A DNA stretch of 64,000 nt from Shinisaurus crocodilurus (lineage: Eukaryota; Chordata; Lepidosauria; Squamata; Shinisauridae). Below are positions 63,377 to 64,000 of this stretch, piece after piece. The DNA lies in NCBI GenBank assembly GCA_021292165.1, contig CM037888.1, positions 27,951,140-28,015,139 of the forward strand. Reading direction: 5' to 3'. Position 1 is the stretch's first letter. Each line of letters starts with the position of its first letter. The notes below the pieces were generated by a model. The model ran no database searches. It was given only the letters and a program-made list of their open reading frames with translations, and was not told the origin of the DNA. The translations under genes were made by a program, and so were the position numbers.

Positions 63377-63600
63377 GTTTTATTTATTTATTATTACACT
63401 TATATCCCACCTTTTTTCCTCTTCCAAGGAACCCAAGGCGGCTTACATGATCCTCCTCCTCTCCATTTTATCCTCACAACAACCCTGTGAGGTAGGTTAG
63501 GCTGAGAGTCAGTGACTGGCGGCCCAGAGTCACCCAGTGAGCTTCGTGGCCGAGCGGGGACTAGAACCCGGATCTCACGAGTCCCAGTCCCCAACACTCT
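63377..63600 (-). mobile_element. MIR-like SINE inside LINE
   Basis: TTTATTTATTATTACACTTA, ATATCCCACCTTTTTTCC, CTCACAACAACCCTGTGAGG, CACCCAGTGAGCTTCGTGG; the tRNA head is cut at about 63600. Confidence 0.85.
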
Positions 63601-63765
63601 CTACTGTTGGTTGTTTAATATTTTTAATGTTTTGATATTTTGATATTTTCATTGTTTTTATTTTATTGTTGTTTGGGTGGGTTTTATGACTGTAAACTGT
63701 GCTGAGGGCATCTGCCCATTGGCTGGCCTATAAATTTAATAACTAAATAGCTGAACAATTAAATA
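63601..63765 (+). mobile_element. L2-like LINE 3' UTR, part 2
   Basis: TTTAATGTTTTGATATTTTG, TGTAAACTGTGCTGAGGGCA and GGCCTATAAATTTAATAAC: a LINE 3' UTR and tail resuming after the SINE. Confidence 0.65.
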
Positions 63766-64000
63766 AATGAATACAGAGTTTTTTAGGTTTCATTCCTGCC
63801 CCAGGCTTCCAGCTAAATCTCTGAGTAGTGGGCTGTCACATCTTCATGCATATAAATGCACGCGCATGGAGACGCAATGCCAGCGCACCACTTTCCTTTC
63901 ATACTCTTGCCGTAACTCCCTATCCAGTCAATAAATACCACTTAATTCACTTGAATCACAGCGATTCTATAATAATAAGTAAGTAAGTACAACCTTTCTG

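Overview
This looks like a non-coding, intergenic or intronic stretch of a squamate reptile (lizard or snake) nuclear genome. I recognise no host protein-coding gene, rRNA or functional tRNA. The assignment rests on repeat composition: CR1 LINEs with TTCTTATG- or ATTCTATG-type tails; many 3' fragments of an L2-like LINE; a MIR-like (CORE-type) tRNA SINE with an ATAAAT tail; a tRNA-Ala-like SINE; numerous hAT-type and fold-back MITEs; Tigger-like TA-flanked MITEs; a Helitron; and dense long microsatellites. Most long open frames are either decayed LINE reverse transcriptase (RT) or translated simple repeats. Layout: 0-6 kb holds L2-like tails, a hairpin hAT MITE, a Tigger MITE and a CR1 RT fragment. 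6-12 kb is mostly quiet, with a MIR-like SINE, a long fold-back element and the best L2-like C-terminal ORF. 12-15.7 kb has a 954-bp Helitron carrying a G-rich minisatellite, inserted in an L2-like LINE, then a fold-back element. 18-24.9 kb has the first copy of a hAT family whose ends are arrays of GAGTC/GACTC, then SINEs, MITEs, a local near-identical duplicate pair and a GC-rich Tigger element. 25-31 kb is largely unique. 31-32.4 kb is a 1.26-kb hAT. 34.8-36.8 kb has a fold-back element, a solo LTR nested in a MITE, and two SINEs. 37.3-40 kb is a nested stack: a CR1 receives a 130-bp retro-insert and a 1.58-kb hAT, and the hAT carries a CpG-rich promoter/first-exon-like segment. 40.8-42.7 kb has a Tigger inside a fold-back element, a 5S-rRNA-derived SINE and the second GAGTC hAT. 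43-50.9 kb is dense in SINE, CR1 and MITE copies. 51-56 kb is mostly unique, with the second 5S-derived SINE. 57-64 kb has an L2-like LINE, a CR1 split by a relatively intact RT of another non-LTR lineage, a fold-back element and SINEs. The elements do not act as a pathway; what links them is nesting, readable from target-site duplications (TSDs). Exact 8-bp TSDs bracket the hATs at 599-728, 18159-18858, 31086-32349, 38178-39753 and 42002-42671. TA dinucleotides flank three Tigger-like elements. A 12-13 bp TSD flanks two non-LTR inserts, and the Helitron sits between A and T. The most interesting candidates are the hAT with a captured first-exon-like CpG island, the GAGTC-array hAT family, the 5S/CR1 chimeric SINE and the minisatellite-bearing Helitron. 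Family names are from memory of consensus features, and no database was searched.
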